This document shows, in pieces, positions 25,912 to 34,687 of a stretch of DNA of 64,000 nucleotides (the first letter of the stretch is position 1; the number at the start of each line of letters is the position of its first letter). Position numbers and translations under genes: made by a program. Origin of the DNA: JAKFVC01 sp040386595 (GTDB taxonomy: Bacteria; Planctomycetota; Planctomycetia; Planctomycetales; Planctomycetaceae); NCBI GenBank assembly GCA_040386595.1, contig JAZKFE010000091.1, positions 1-64,000 of the forward strand, read 5' to 3'. Below the pieces are notes generated by a model. That model saw only the letters and a program-made list of their open reading frames with translations. It ran no database searches and was not told where the DNA came from.

Positions 25912-27816
25912 ATGCTTGCGCTATTACAACGCTTGAGTCTACCATTGTTGCTGAGAGAACTTCTCGAGCAAGCTACGCGGCGACGGACTTATGTTATTCG
26001 CGTCGTCTATGCCATGCTGTTCTTTATCGCGTGCCTATTGATGATTTTGCCGGAGATGTCGCGTGCGGGAAGCTCGCCCTTGGGGGTGTTGGGGACTGGG
26101 CGTTACATTTTTCTTTCGATAGTAAGCTGGCAGTTTGCGGGGATCTATCTGTTTATTCCCGCATTGACTTGCGGGGTCCTGACTGTCGAGAAAGAGCGCA
26201 ATACTCTGGGGCTCTTGTTTCTGACAAAGTTAGGCTCTTGGACGATCATTCTCGAAAAATTACTTAGCCGGCTGCTGCCGATGTATGCCTTGATGCTGTG
26301 TTCGTTGTTGGCATTCTCTATGAGTTTTGGTGGTGTTAACCCTATTGACATGCTAATCGGAACTTGGTTTCTAGCGCTCACCGCATTTCAGATTTGTTCG
26401 ATAGCCGTGGCGTGCTCGGCTGTTTTTCGAACGACGACCGGAGCATTATTAGCTTGTTATGCGGTGATGTTTTTGTTGGGATTCGGCGCGCCAACTTTGG
26501 ATTGGTTGCTTCTGAACAATGCCGCAACCCGGTCGCTCCAAAGTCGCCCGAGTTTTGGACCGATTCCTGCAGGTGCGGTCCTATATTCTTTCGTCGGCTT
26601 TGTCGGATTTATTATTCAAACGCAAGGCGGAGTTGTTGGTCTGAACCGCTTGCAATCGTTTGTACTCAGTCTCTTTATGGGAGTCCCGTTGGTTTGCTCT
26701 GGAGTGTTGGCGTTATTTGTGGCTCGATTGTGTCTGGTTCGTCGGGCGTTTCTTCCAGCCTCCAACACTTTTCTAAAACTATTGAGAAGCGTGGATCGCA
26801 TTTTTCAAACGTTAAACAACAATCGGGTGACGCGGGGGATTGTCCTGATTCCTGATTCCACTAGCGAGCCTGACTTTTCACCGATCGCCTGGCGTGAAAC
26901 TCATAAACGCTCATTGGGGCAAACACGGTACCTGATACGCATCCTCCTACTTTTGGAATTGCCTGTTTTGTTAGTCATTATTCGCGCTGTGACGCAAGTC
27001 TTCAGTAGTAATCAGCCATGGAACGTTGAGGTCAGTATCACCACGAGTTTGGTGTGGCTGGTGTCGGCGCTGTTAATCACGATTACGTCTGCAGGTTTGA
27101 TTGCCGGTGAGCGGGGGCGTGAAACACTCGACGTGCTATTGACCTTGCCCATGAGTGGCCGTGAGATCTTGTTGAACAAGGTCGCTGGAGTCTATCGGCT
27201 GGCCTGGATTTGCGCCGTTCCGCTTGTTACCTGCATTGTGTTTGGTGCCTGGTGGCGCGACATCATGCAGTTCCAGGAACGATTTGGACATCTGAGGCCG
27301 ACCTGGTGGGAGTATCTGTTTTCCGAACTCTCGATGGTAGTCATCTATCTGCCGTTAATGGCCTGGTTGGCGTTGTGGGTTGGGCTCAAGATCAAATCTC
27401 CCACGCGGGCTGTGTTAGGGGCGTTAATCGCAGTCGTTGCCTGGTGTGTCATACCGATAATGGTCATCACGACGATATGGAATCTGTTCGTCTCACCAAA
27501 TAGGAACATCTGTATGGATGGCTATGGTGTGCTGTTGCAGCTTAGCCCCTTGGCCCTGCTTGCTACTTCTGAAGGCAACGCGATACGCGAGCTGTCACAA
27601 AGTCCGCTGTTTCCCATGCTGATTAACATTCTGTTGTATGGAGGGGGCACGTTGTTGTTGCGTGCGTGGATTCTCGCATCGGCTGACCAATTGCTGGGGC
27701 GTACGCCGTCACGTAGTCTCAGGCAAGTGATGCAGGATTGGCTGGCAGGGCGACGGAATCTTGGTGAATATGCCCCTCGGACTGCGACTCCCGAAGATGA
27801 AGTTTTCCATGCCTGA
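25912..27816 (+). CDS. ABC-2-type permease paralogue 3
   Basis: This 634-residue paralogue starts 11 bases after the previous stop, with AAGGGG eight bases ahead of the ATG as a ribosome-binding site. Motifs in order are LPLLLRELLEQATRRRTYVI, EKERNTLGLLFLTKLGSWTI (about 93), WRETHKRSLGQTRYLIR, and GERGRETLDVLLTLPMSGRE (about 400). The coding strand is visibly more AT-rich in 26.3-26.8 kb than in its neighbours, without any break in reading frame. Confidence 0.82.
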   Translation: MLALLQRLSLPLLLRELLEQATRRRTYVIRVVYAMLFFIACLLMILPEMSRAGSSPLGVLGTGRYIFLSIVSWQFAGIYLFIPALTCGVLTVEKERNTLGLLFLTKLGSWTIILEKLLSRLLPMYALMLCSLLAFSMSFGGVNPIDMLIGTWFLALTAFQICSIAVACSAVFRTTTGALLACYAVMFLLGFGAPTLDWLLLNNAATRSLQSRPSFGPIPAGAVLYSFVGFVGFIIQTQGGVVGLNRLQSFVLSLFMGVPLVCSGVLALFVARLCLVRRAFLPASNTFLKLLRSVDRIFQTLNNNRVTRGIVLIPDSTSEPDFSPIAWRETHKRSLGQTRYLIRILLLLELPVLLVIIRAVTQVFSSNQPWNVEVSITTSLVWLVSALLITITSAGLIAGERGRETLDVLLTLPMSGREILLNKVAGVYRLAWICAVPLVTCIVFGAWWRDIMQFQERFGHLRPTWWEYLFSELSMVVIYLPLMAWLALWVGLKIKSPTRAVLGALIAVVAWCVIPIMVITTIWNLFVSPNRNICMDGYGVLLQLSPLALLATSEGNAIRELSQSPLFPMLINILLYGGGTLLLRAWILASADQLLGRTPSRSLRQVMQDWLAGRRNLGEYAPRTATPEDEVFHA

Positions 27817-29755
27817 AGAAGATGTACCGCTAGTTTCTGATGCCCGTTGGCGATCCGCATTGACCGATTGGGGGATGTGGCTAAGACGTGCGCTACTGGC
27901 GTGCCTGGTGACACTGCAGCAGGGGCTGCCATTGTTCCGGCGCGAGATGTTGATGCAGTCATCACGGGTTCGAACGTACATAATCCGTTCCGCGTTCGCC
28001 ACCGTCCTGTTCTTTCTCGCCCTGTGCTATGCGACGATTGTGACTGGCACACCGATACTCAGTGCGGCCATCCGACTGCCAGGGCAGGGGCATGTCATCC
28101 TGGATGCGTTGGTCTGGATTCTGTTCGCGTTCATTTATGTATTTGGTCCGGCAACCGCGAGCGGTGTTATTACGCTGGAACGAGAACAGCAGACATTGGT
28201 GTCGTTGTATCTAACGAAACTCACACCATGGCACATCGTTCTCGAGAAGTATCTCAGTCGTTTGTTGCCGCTGCTGGGGACCTTGCTGCTGGCCATGCCG
28301 CTGCTGGTATTTGCCTACTCGTTTGGTGGTGTTAATTTTGAGATGCTCATCACCGCGATGTGGTTCCTGGCGGTCACCGCAATTCAAGTGACCGCCGTGG
28401 CCGTGTTGTGTTCGACTGTGTGCCAGCGTACGACGCAGGCGTTTATTGTCTCTTACGGCGTTCTGCTGCTGATCTATTGCGGGCCGGTGTTGATCGACAT
28501 TTGGCATTCGGATGGAAGCTTGATTCGCTTCTTCGATTCTGCTGGGCCCTCTACCTGGCGGGACCCGACCGCGACTACCAATCTGTCGAACTCGTACAAC
28601 AACCCACTCCCCGCAATCCCGCCGGAGTACGTGTCATTTGCCTGCTTCCCAGCGGTCTTATTTACGGCCCATTATGAACCTTCGATTGTTGGGCCCCAGT
28701 TCTCATTGCGGGCGATGTTGCTGGCGGGTGTTCCCTCGATTATCTCCGGCATGGCCTGCCTGGTGCTCGCGAGACTGTTGCTGTTCTATCGCGCCTTTGA
28801 GCCGCAGCGTTTTGTGTTGTTTGTGCGGTTGAGACATATTGTTAAAAAACTCTGGAAGGGCCATCGTTCTCATCCGGCAGTCGGCGTTCCTGCACAAGTT
28901 GCTCTGACTAATGTTCCGCTGGATGAACCGATTACCTGGCGCGACGCCACCCGGGTGTCTCGGAACTGGCTGCTGATTTTGCTAGTCCTGGAGGTCCTGG
29001 TACTCGTCCTGGCGTTGTGTCTGGCGCAGTTCGGCAGAGACGGAGCGGAGTTGATCTCGCTGGAGATTTGTGGACTCTGGGGGGTGAGCGCCTTGTTGAT
29101 CAGCGTGAATTCGGCGTCGCTCGTGACCCGCGAACGGAATCAACAGACGCTCGATTTGTTGCTGACCACACCTCTGACGAGTGCTGAGATTGTTCAGCAA
29201 ATGTTTAATGGTACCCGGCGATTGATGGTGGTCGCGGCGATCCCATTATTCAGTTGCATTTTGTTTCAGGCGTGGTGGCGTACGGTATTGCCGGGATCGC
29301 AACTGGCGGTTCCAAATTTTGGGGCGGGCCAATTTCTTTGGTGGGAATACTTGTGGATGTCTACCGCATGCTTGGTCATCTATTTCCCATTAATCAGCTG
29401 GGTTGGGCTGTGGGCCGGACTAAGTAATAAGTCTGCGACCCGCGCCATACTCGAAGCGCTCGGTTTCGTATTCGGTGCGTGTTGCGTTCCCCAATTGTTT
29501 TTGTTGCTTCCGCTGTTGGTTTTCATTCCGAGTCAGTTGTTTGGGGAACTCCAGTTTGCGCTGCTAATCATTGCTCAAACTAGCCCACTCGCGATGATCC
29601 TTTTGGTGGAGTTCATGGACATGAGTGCGATCTCTCCAACCCCGTTGCTGCTGTCGATTCTCAATGCGGCATTTTATGGAGCGTTGCTGGTCTGTGGGCG
29701 ACGCTACGTTTTGCAGCGCGCGGATGTGCTGCTGGGGCGCACGGTGTACTACTAG
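27809..29755 (+). CDS. ABC-2-type permease paralogue 4, most divergent
   Basis: The ATG at 27809 overlaps the end of paralogue 3 by eight bases (stop at 27814-27816) and gives 648 residues; ATG 27797 and 27770 are in-frame alternatives. The N-terminal motif is altered (LPLFRREMLMQSSRVRTYII). The coupling motifs are EREQQTLVSLYLTKLTPWHI (about 124) and RERNQQTLDLLLTTPLTSAE (about 440). The SLGQ linker is lost (WRDATRVSRNWLLILLVLE). An extra ~30-residue N-terminal segment precedes the common core. It is the last gene of the cluster and converges on the flavoprotein gene at 29822. Confidence 0.8.
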   Translation: MPEEDVPLVSDARWRSALTDWGMWLRRALLACLVTLQQGLPLFRREMLMQSSRVRTYIIRSAFATVLFFLALCYATIVTGTPILSAAIRLPGQGHVILDALVWILFAFIYVFGPATASGVITLEREQQTLVSLYLTKLTPWHIVLEKYLSRLLPLLGTLLLAMPLLVFAYSFGGVNFEMLITAMWFLAVTAIQVTAVAVLCSTVCQRTTQAFIVSYGVLLLIYCGPVLIDIWHSDGSLIRFFDSAGPSTWRDPTATTNLSNSYNNPLPAIPPEYVSFACFPAVLFTAHYEPSIVGPQFSLRAMLLAGVPSIISGMACLVLARLLLFYRAFEPQRFVLFVRLRHIVKKLWKGHRSHPAVGVPAQVALTNVPLDEPITWRDATRVSRNWLLILLVLEVLVLVLALCLAQFGRDGAELISLEICGLWGVSALLISVNSASLVTRERNQQTLDLLLTTPLTSAEIVQQMFNGTRRLMVVAAIPLFSCILFQAWWRTVLPGSQLAVPNFGAGQFLWWEYLWMSTACLVIYFPLISWVGLWAGLSNKSATRAILEALGFVFGACCVPQLFLLLPLLVFIPSQLFGELQFALLIIAQTSPLAMILLVEFMDMSAISPTPLLLSILNAAFYGALLVCGRRYVLQRADVLLGRTVYY

Positions 29756-29775
29756 CAAGCCAAAACAACCCTTCT

Positions 29776-29818
29776 ACCGCGGACCGGTTGAGCTTGTCCT
29801 GGCTGTGAACTCCGCGGT
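29776..29818. terminator. Weak hairpin between convergent genes
   Basis: ACCGCGGA (29776-29783) pairs with TCCGCGGT (29811-29818) across a 27-base loop, in the 66-base space between the permease cluster (+) and the flavoprotein gene (-). There is no T-run, so its terminator role is a guess. Confidence 0.3.
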
Positions 29819-29821
29819 GAA

Positions 29822-30865
29822 TCAAACCTGAATTGTGTGTGCGTTACGGAGGCTCCTCGAATCTTTCACGACGTTGCCTAGCAATGCGTGCACCGCCTGA
29901 CTGACTAACTCCGATTCGGAGCCGGTCTCCGGTGAGTAACCGACGACATCACCCACCGCGCAGATCGATGCGGTCCAGGTGCGGAGTTGGGCTCCGCACC
30001 AGAGCCGGCCGCAGTCATCGGTACTCAGTTCGGCACATTCGAGTTGCAGTTCATCCGTCCGTCCCCGACGTCCCGTTGCCAGCCACACACTGTCGGCCTC
30101 AGCGCGCCGTCCCGATTCAAAGGTGATCATGACTCGACGCCCTGCGGCGGACTGCAGGCCAATCACATCTTCACTGAGGTCGAACGTTACTCCCAGTCCC
30201 TCTGCTTGCAGGAGCAGATCGGAGGCCTCGTCATCGTGCAGAAGAGACTGGCTGCTGCGGCTATCGAGGACGCGGACGTGGACTCCCCACCACGCCAGCA
30301 GGCAAGCGGCTCGTAGTCCCGTGACGCCGGCTCCTACGATCGATGCTGCTTTCGGCAGGGCCGAGGCATCCAGTAGCCGAGCGGCGTCGAACACTCCGGG
30401 AAAGTCGCCACTGGCAAACGGTGGCCGCTGGGATTGGGTTCCCGTCGCGATCAGCGTGTGTTGAGCGGACAGTTCCACGGAGGCAGAGCCGGGTGCGTCA
30501 ATGTGGACTGAATGGATGCCGGTGAATGCGGCCGAGCCCGTCCAAATCTGACCGCCAGCGACCAGATGCTGATGGCGGTAGCGGCCGATCTCACTCCGCC
30601 ATGTCGCTTTCAAGTTGTCCGCGAACTGGATCCAGGGAGCAGATGCGGCGCGGCGCAACGCGGCGTGCTTGACCGTTCGAGACCGTGGCCAATCGGCATA
30701 TGCATCATCCAATACCGTGCTAGAAATCTGCCGCAGGTCGCTGGTGGATGTGTCGGATGAACCGCAAGGAGCGATTAAGCCTACCTGGTAGCCTCGCTGA
30801 GCCGCCGCGACTGCGCCCTGCCAACCTGCAGAACTGTCGCCGATGACTAAAAGGTCCAGGTCCAT
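29822..30865 (-). CDS. Short FAD/NAD(P) flavoprotein, SthA/lipoamide-dehydrogenase-like
   Basis: This 347-residue protein has an N-terminal FAD-binding Rossmann motif (LLVIGDSSAGWQGAVAAAQR), a central NAD-binding motif (ASIVGAGVTGLRAACLLAWW), and an FAD-proximal C-terminal motif (SICAVGDVVGYS). The redox-active CxxxxC expected after the first domain is absent; the region reads CGSSDTSTSDLRQISST. The chain also ends just past AVGDV, about 100 residues short, so the dimerisation domain of this superfamily is missing. No remnant of that domain is seen downstream within the 66-base gap. An electron-transfer role with altered chemistry is plausible; the substrate is unknown. Confidence 0.7.
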   Translation of the reverse strand: MDLDLLVIGDSSAGWQGAVAAAQRGYQVGLIAPCGSSDTSTSDLRQISSTVLDDAYADWPRSRTVKHAALRRAASAPWIQFADNLKATWRSEIGRYRHQHLVAGGQIWTGSAAFTGIHSVHIDAPGSASVELSAQHTLIATGTQSQRPPFASGDFPGVFDAARLLDASALPKAASIVGAGVTGLRAACLLAWWGVHVRVLDSRSSQSLLHDDEASDLLLQAEGLGVTFDLSEDVIGLQSAAGRRVMITFESGRRAEADSVWLATGRRGRTDELQLECAELSTDDCGRLWCGAQLRTWTASICAVGDVVGYSPETGSESELVSQAVHALLGNVVKDSRSLRNAHTIQV

Positions 30866-31389
30866 GACAACGTACTCAAGCAGTTCACACGATAAATTCC
30901 TCGCTCGGTCCCTGATTTATCTAGTTGCGGTCCTTTGCAACCCACTGAAAGTTAATATCGGAAAGCTTGGTTGGATTTCCTGTTTGATATTGATTGGGGG
31001 GAGTCAGGATTTGAAAAGGCGGGCGAAGCTGTTGCGGTTAAATTGAGATTGCCTCAATTGCTGATTGTTTCGACAATGCGGATGAGCCTTAAATTACTTC
31101 ATCCGTTTGCCCACTATGTGGTGGTTGCCTCAAAAGGGTTATCGTGCACTGTGGCAATGATTTACGTCGAATATTGGCGTAGAGAGAGCAGCCTGTTAGC
31201 GTGGCTGAGGGTCAGTCGTGTCGATTGTGCTAGTTGAGCGGTGCGGAACCGCCCGCAACTAGTGTTGTCAGGTAAACCGGCTGGGGTTGGCCCGCGTGTT
31301 ACGCCGATTTTGACAGCGGACTGCAGTAACTACACACGAGCATTCCAGTTACCGCGAGAGCCTCAGGATTCAGACAAGCGGGCAGAGTT
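30866..31389. other. Divergent intergenic region, 524 bases
   Basis: This stretch lies between the flavoprotein (-) and GlmU-like (+) genes. Open frames of 60-90 codons exist but lack ribosome-binding sites, domain signals or convincing composition. Promoters for both genes are expected here; I see no defined site. Confidence 0.4.
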
Positions 31390-32673
31390 ATGCGGGTCGC
31401 ATTTTTCGAAGATCGGCTGGCCACAGACTTCGGTTCGTTGGCGCTGACGCGACCGGTGTTTGAGCTTGTTTGCGGCCACTTCAGCCTCCGCGAACGATTG
31501 ATCCGGCACTGGGAAATCGATGACTGGGGCGCCTTCGTCCGCAGCTATCTGGCGGATGTCTATCACGAACAACACCCTGAAGCCCACGTCAATGACCTCG
31601 ATTGGCTGACGGGGGATGTGACTCTTCTTATAAATGGGCGCTGGCTGCCGGATCCGAAATCTCTTGATGAGGTGGATTTTCAAGCGATTGGGATGTGCGG
31701 GGAAACCCCGGTTTATGTTGTCCTGACAGCGGAAGAAGCCCTGCATCTGTGCGATGGGACCTGGGAGACGACTCTGCGGCAGGTGGCTGCATCACGACGA
31801 CACGTGGCGACGGGGGGCAAAGTCTTTCGCTACCCCTGGGACATCATTGACCACAATCCGATTCAGATTCGTCACGATTTCGAACTGAGTGGTTGTGGCA
31901 ACGTTCTTCCCGAACCACATCCCCAGGTGGCCTGTATGGGACCGCCCGAATGGATTCACGTGCGACCGTCGGTTCAGATCGATCCGTTTGTCGTGATCGA
32001 CGCTCGCAACGGCCCGGTCAGTGTTGATGACGGAGTGGTGCTCCAGCCTTTCACGCGGTTGGAAGGTCCCTGTCACATTGGTCGTGAAACCCAATTGTTC
32101 CGCGCCAATATCCGAGGAGGCACAACGATTGGGCCAGTGTGCCGGGTGGGCGGCGAAATTGAAGCCGCCATCATGATTGGATACTCGAATAAGTACCATG
32201 ACGGCTTCTTGGGGCACAGTTACATCGGAGCCTGGTGTAATCTGGGAGCCAATACGCTCAGCAGTGATTTGAAAGTGGATTACTCGCCGGTGCGGGTTCC
32301 TTTAAATGGAATCAACGTGGATACCGGTTTGAAGAAAGTCGGCTGCTACATCGGCGACTTTACCAAAACTGGCATCGGGGCCTTATTTAACACGGGGACC
32401 TCCATCGGCATGATGTCGCTGGTCCTTCCATCGGGGGACTACGCACCGCGTTATGTCCCCTCCTTTTGCGGCGTCCGTGGTGGCGAACTGACACCGGGAC
32501 TGCCGTTTGAACGCTGGTTGGAAACAGTTCGCGCGACCCTGGAGCGTCGCGGTGCGGAAATGACCTCCACGCAAGAACGACTTTATCGTTACCTGCTACA
32601 GGCCACCAAACGCGACCGTGACGAGGCCACCTTAAGATATCAAGGTGGCAGGGGAAGTCTTTCGATAACCTAA
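31390..32673 (+). CDS. GlmU-like sugar nucleotidyltransferase
   Basis: This 427-residue protein has an N-terminal region like the NTP_transf_4 family (FFEDRLATDFGSLALTRPVF, residues 5-24) and a C-terminal left-handed beta helix with hexapeptide periodicity (about 195-350, GPCHIGRETQLFRANIRGGT..GHSYIGAWCNLGANTLSS). This matches the alternative GlmU-type proteins of planctomycetes and Bacteroidetes, which are thought to make UDP-GlcNAc or a related activated sugar. The classic GlmU pyrophosphorylase GxGTRM motif is absent, as in that subfamily. It is a single gene on the plus strand. Confidence 0.78.
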   Translation: MRVAFFEDRLATDFGSLALTRPVFELVCGHFSLRERLIRHWEIDDWGAFVRSYLADVYHEQHPEAHVNDLDWLTGDVTLLINGRWLPDPKSLDEVDFQAIGMCGETPVYVVLTAEEALHLCDGTWETTLRQVAASRRHVATGGKVFRYPWDIIDHNPIQIRHDFELSGCGNVLPEPHPQVACMGPPEWIHVRPSVQIDPFVVIDARNGPVSVDDGVVLQPFTRLEGPCHIGRETQLFRANIRGGTTIGPVCRVGGEIEAAIMIGYSNKYHDGFLGHSYIGAWCNLGANTLSSDLKVDYSPVRVPLNGINVDTGLKKVGCYIGDFTKTGIGALFNTGTSIGMMSLVLPSGDYAPRYVPSFCGVRGGELTPGLPFERWLETVRATLERRGAEMTSTQERLYRYLLQATKRDRDEATLRYQGGRGSLSIT

Positions 32674-33113
32674 GGCCGGACCTCCGGACCAACGTTTTCG
32701 CGTCGCACAAACCACTTGCCAGCTTCTCCCACATGCGGCAAGTGAACCAGGCGTCGAACCAACCCAAAGACATTGTGGCGCTGAGTTTATCGCAACAGAT
32801 CATCCGCGAAACGTGTTGTTTGCAGGGTGATTATTGAGAACGTCTCATTCCCCGTTGCGCAAAGAATACCGGTCATCGAGTTCGGCTTCCGGTTGTCCCG
32901 AAGGGCGCCATCCCCTTAAACTGACCAAGATTTCCCAATCGGAATCGTTTTTTATAATTTAGATTAAGACTTAATGTCGTTAGCGACTGACTCGACTGTT
33001 TTGGTCAGTGAAATAGTCACGGTCGGAAATTTGGTTAGCCGATACATCAGTCGCACTCGAGAACTTTCGGCGAAAGATTCTCCAGTTTAACAGGGCAGGA
33101 GCGGGTCAGCACC
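32674..33113. other. Intergenic region upstream of Tat-exported gene
   Basis: This 440-base gap has no supported gene. The stretch 32950-32975 is conspicuously AT-rich and contains a TATAAT box (32953-32958), a candidate -10 element. The matching -35 is weak, and the distance to the ATG at 33114 would leave a ~150-base leader. Confidence 0.4.
32953..32958 (+). promoter_or_regulatory. Candidate -10 box (TATAAT)
   Basis: A perfect TATAAT in a short AT-rich patch upstream of the Tat-exported protein gene. No good TTGACA-like box is found 16-18 bases ahead (sequence there is close to ATTTCC), so the assignment is tentative. Confidence 0.3.
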
Positions 33114-34322
33114 ATGAAGTTGTCGCGTCGTGATTGGATCAGGACTGCCGGGGCAGCCACTTGCATGTCGTTGTTTGGTGGCCTGGCGCTGGGGCAGGAA
33201 GGGGCCGCCCCCGCACCTCTTCCCGAAGGGGTCGAGAAAGCGGCGAATATTGATCCGCTGCTGGAGAAAGTCGAACAGGCGATCGCGATTACGACGCGCC
33301 GTCAGTTGGTCGTGGGGCAGCACTCACCGTGGCAGGTCGTTCATGGAGTCTTGGCCTTGCGCCAAGACATGATGATGAAAAAGCCAGGCGGGGGCGAGAT
33401 CTCCGGGATCGACTGGATGGCCAGCGGTGCCCTGTGGAAGAACGAAACGATTTTCAATGTCACGCCCTATGGCGGGCAGGGCCACCCATTCAGCGAAAAG
33501 TACGCCTTCGAAGGCCATCCGACCCAATTCCTGGGTTACATGTGCGAAGCCGACATGCCGCTGGACTTCAAGTTCCAGGCAGGCCCTAAGGCGATTACGG
33601 TCCAGGACATCATCAACGATGCCAAGATGCGCATGTCGGAAGGGCCAGAAGTCACCTGGACTCTGTGGGCCTTGTCGCACTATTTGAACTCGGATGCGAC
33701 TTGGATGAATGCCCGCAATGAGCCGTGGAGCATCGAGCGCATGGTCCAAATTGAGTACCAGCAGTCGGTGTTGAACAGCGCCTGCGGTGGAACTCATGGG
33801 CTGTATGTCCTGGCTTATGCTCGCAATAAGCGACTCGCCCAGAAGCTACCTCTCAAGGGGTGGTGGGTGTATGCGGACATGAAAGTCAAACGCTATATCC
33901 AGGAAGCCAAGTCGCTGCAGAATCGCGACGGGTCGTTCTCGGCAGCGTACTTCCGCGGCCCCGAAGCCAGCAGTGATTTTGTCAAACGCATTCCGGCCAA
34001 TGGTCACACATTAGAGTTCCTGATGTGCGCCTTGCCAGAGAATGAACTCAAGCAACCTTGGGTGCGACGCGGTGTGGAGTCGGTGGCTCAAGACCTGATC
34101 GACAACCGCAAAACGCCTTGCGATTGCGGCCCACTGTTCCACGCGTTGCATGCGTTGAAAATGTACAACTACCGCGCGAACCCGAACGTGAAGAGCTATT
34201 CCGAACGTCCGCCGCTCCAAGTCGTGAAAGAGAGCGAGAAGGCCGCGACCAGCATCGCTCCCGCACCGCCAATTCCCGAAGACGCGATTTCTTCGCAGCC
34301 GGGGAACAACGTCCGAAATTAA
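33114..34322 (+). CDS. Tat-exported alpha/alpha-toroid-like protein
   Basis: This 402-residue protein opens with a twin-arginine signal (SRRDWIR followed by AATCMSLFGGLALGQ). The C-terminal part carries terpenoid-cyclase/prenyltransferase-fold signals: SLQNRDGSFSAAYF (about 263-276), then HTLEFLMCALPE, and CDCGPLFHALHALKMY near the end, as in alpha-toroid repeats. The catalytic aspartates of squalene cyclases (DxDDTA) are not seen, so it may be a non-catalytic or differently acting toroid. The N-terminal half includes HSPWQVVHGVLALRQD. Conserved in planctomycetes as far as I recall; function unknown. Confidence 0.68.
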   Translation: MKLSRRDWIRTAGAATCMSLFGGLALGQEGAAPAPLPEGVEKAANIDPLLEKVEQAIAITTRRQLVVGQHSPWQVVHGVLALRQDMMMKKPGGGEISGIDWMASGALWKNETIFNVTPYGGQGHPFSEKYAFEGHPTQFLGYMCEADMPLDFKFQAGPKAITVQDIINDAKMRMSEGPEVTWTLWALSHYLNSDATWMNARNEPWSIERMVQIEYQQSVLNSACGGTHGLYVLAYARNKRLAQKLPLKGWWVYADMKVKRYIQEAKSLQNRDGSFSAAYFRGPEASSDFVKRIPANGHTLEFLMCALPENELKQPWVRRGVESVAQDLIDNRKTPCDCGPLFHALHALKMYNYRANPNVKSYSERPPLQVVKESEKAATSIAPAPPIPEDAISSQPGNNVRN

Positions 34323-34687
34323 TGCTGTTGCATTAAGTCTAACGATACCGAGCTTTATCGCTTCGTGTGTTCGCTTTCATCAGCCGGATACCGCAGATTC
34401 TCGAATCTGCGGTATCCGGCTGATTGCGATTTCTCACAGAGTTTTCTGCATTTTTTGCTACGCGTGAAGCCGGTTCTGCTCTTCTCATTCTCGCGTTGCC
34501 GGCGAATCTCAAAAATCCGTTGCCGCCTGCTGTGCCACGTGCACGAATTTGTTTGTGAGGTAGCGGGATACCGTGCTGACACGATTGATTCCGGCTGGCA
34601 CTGCCTTGTACTTAGTCGAGCCGAAAAAAGTGGTTTCCCGCGCCCGGAAGGCAAATTGATCTAGGAGACAGATAGACAATTGAGACA
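34323..34687. other. Intergenic region with long palindrome
   Basis: This 365-base gap holds the palindrome at 34379-34424 and otherwise nothing I recognise. Open frames crossing the palindrome are produced by its symmetry and are not called. Confidence 0.5.
34379..34424. repeat. 46-base perfect palindrome
   Basis: The 22-base arms (34379-34400 and 34403-34424) are perfect reverse complements with a TC spacer. They begin ATCAGCCGGATACCGC and end at the mirror of it. It would form a very stable stem in RNA, 57 bases after the Tat-exported gene, so it may terminate that transcript; no T-run follows. The core GATTC..GAATC is shared with the palindrome at 24-43. Confidence 0.8.

Noticed and set aside
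34355..34664. Near-identical frames on both strands around the 34.4 kb palindrome
   Set aside because: The matching protein segments are produced by the palindrome's symmetry, not by coding selection.
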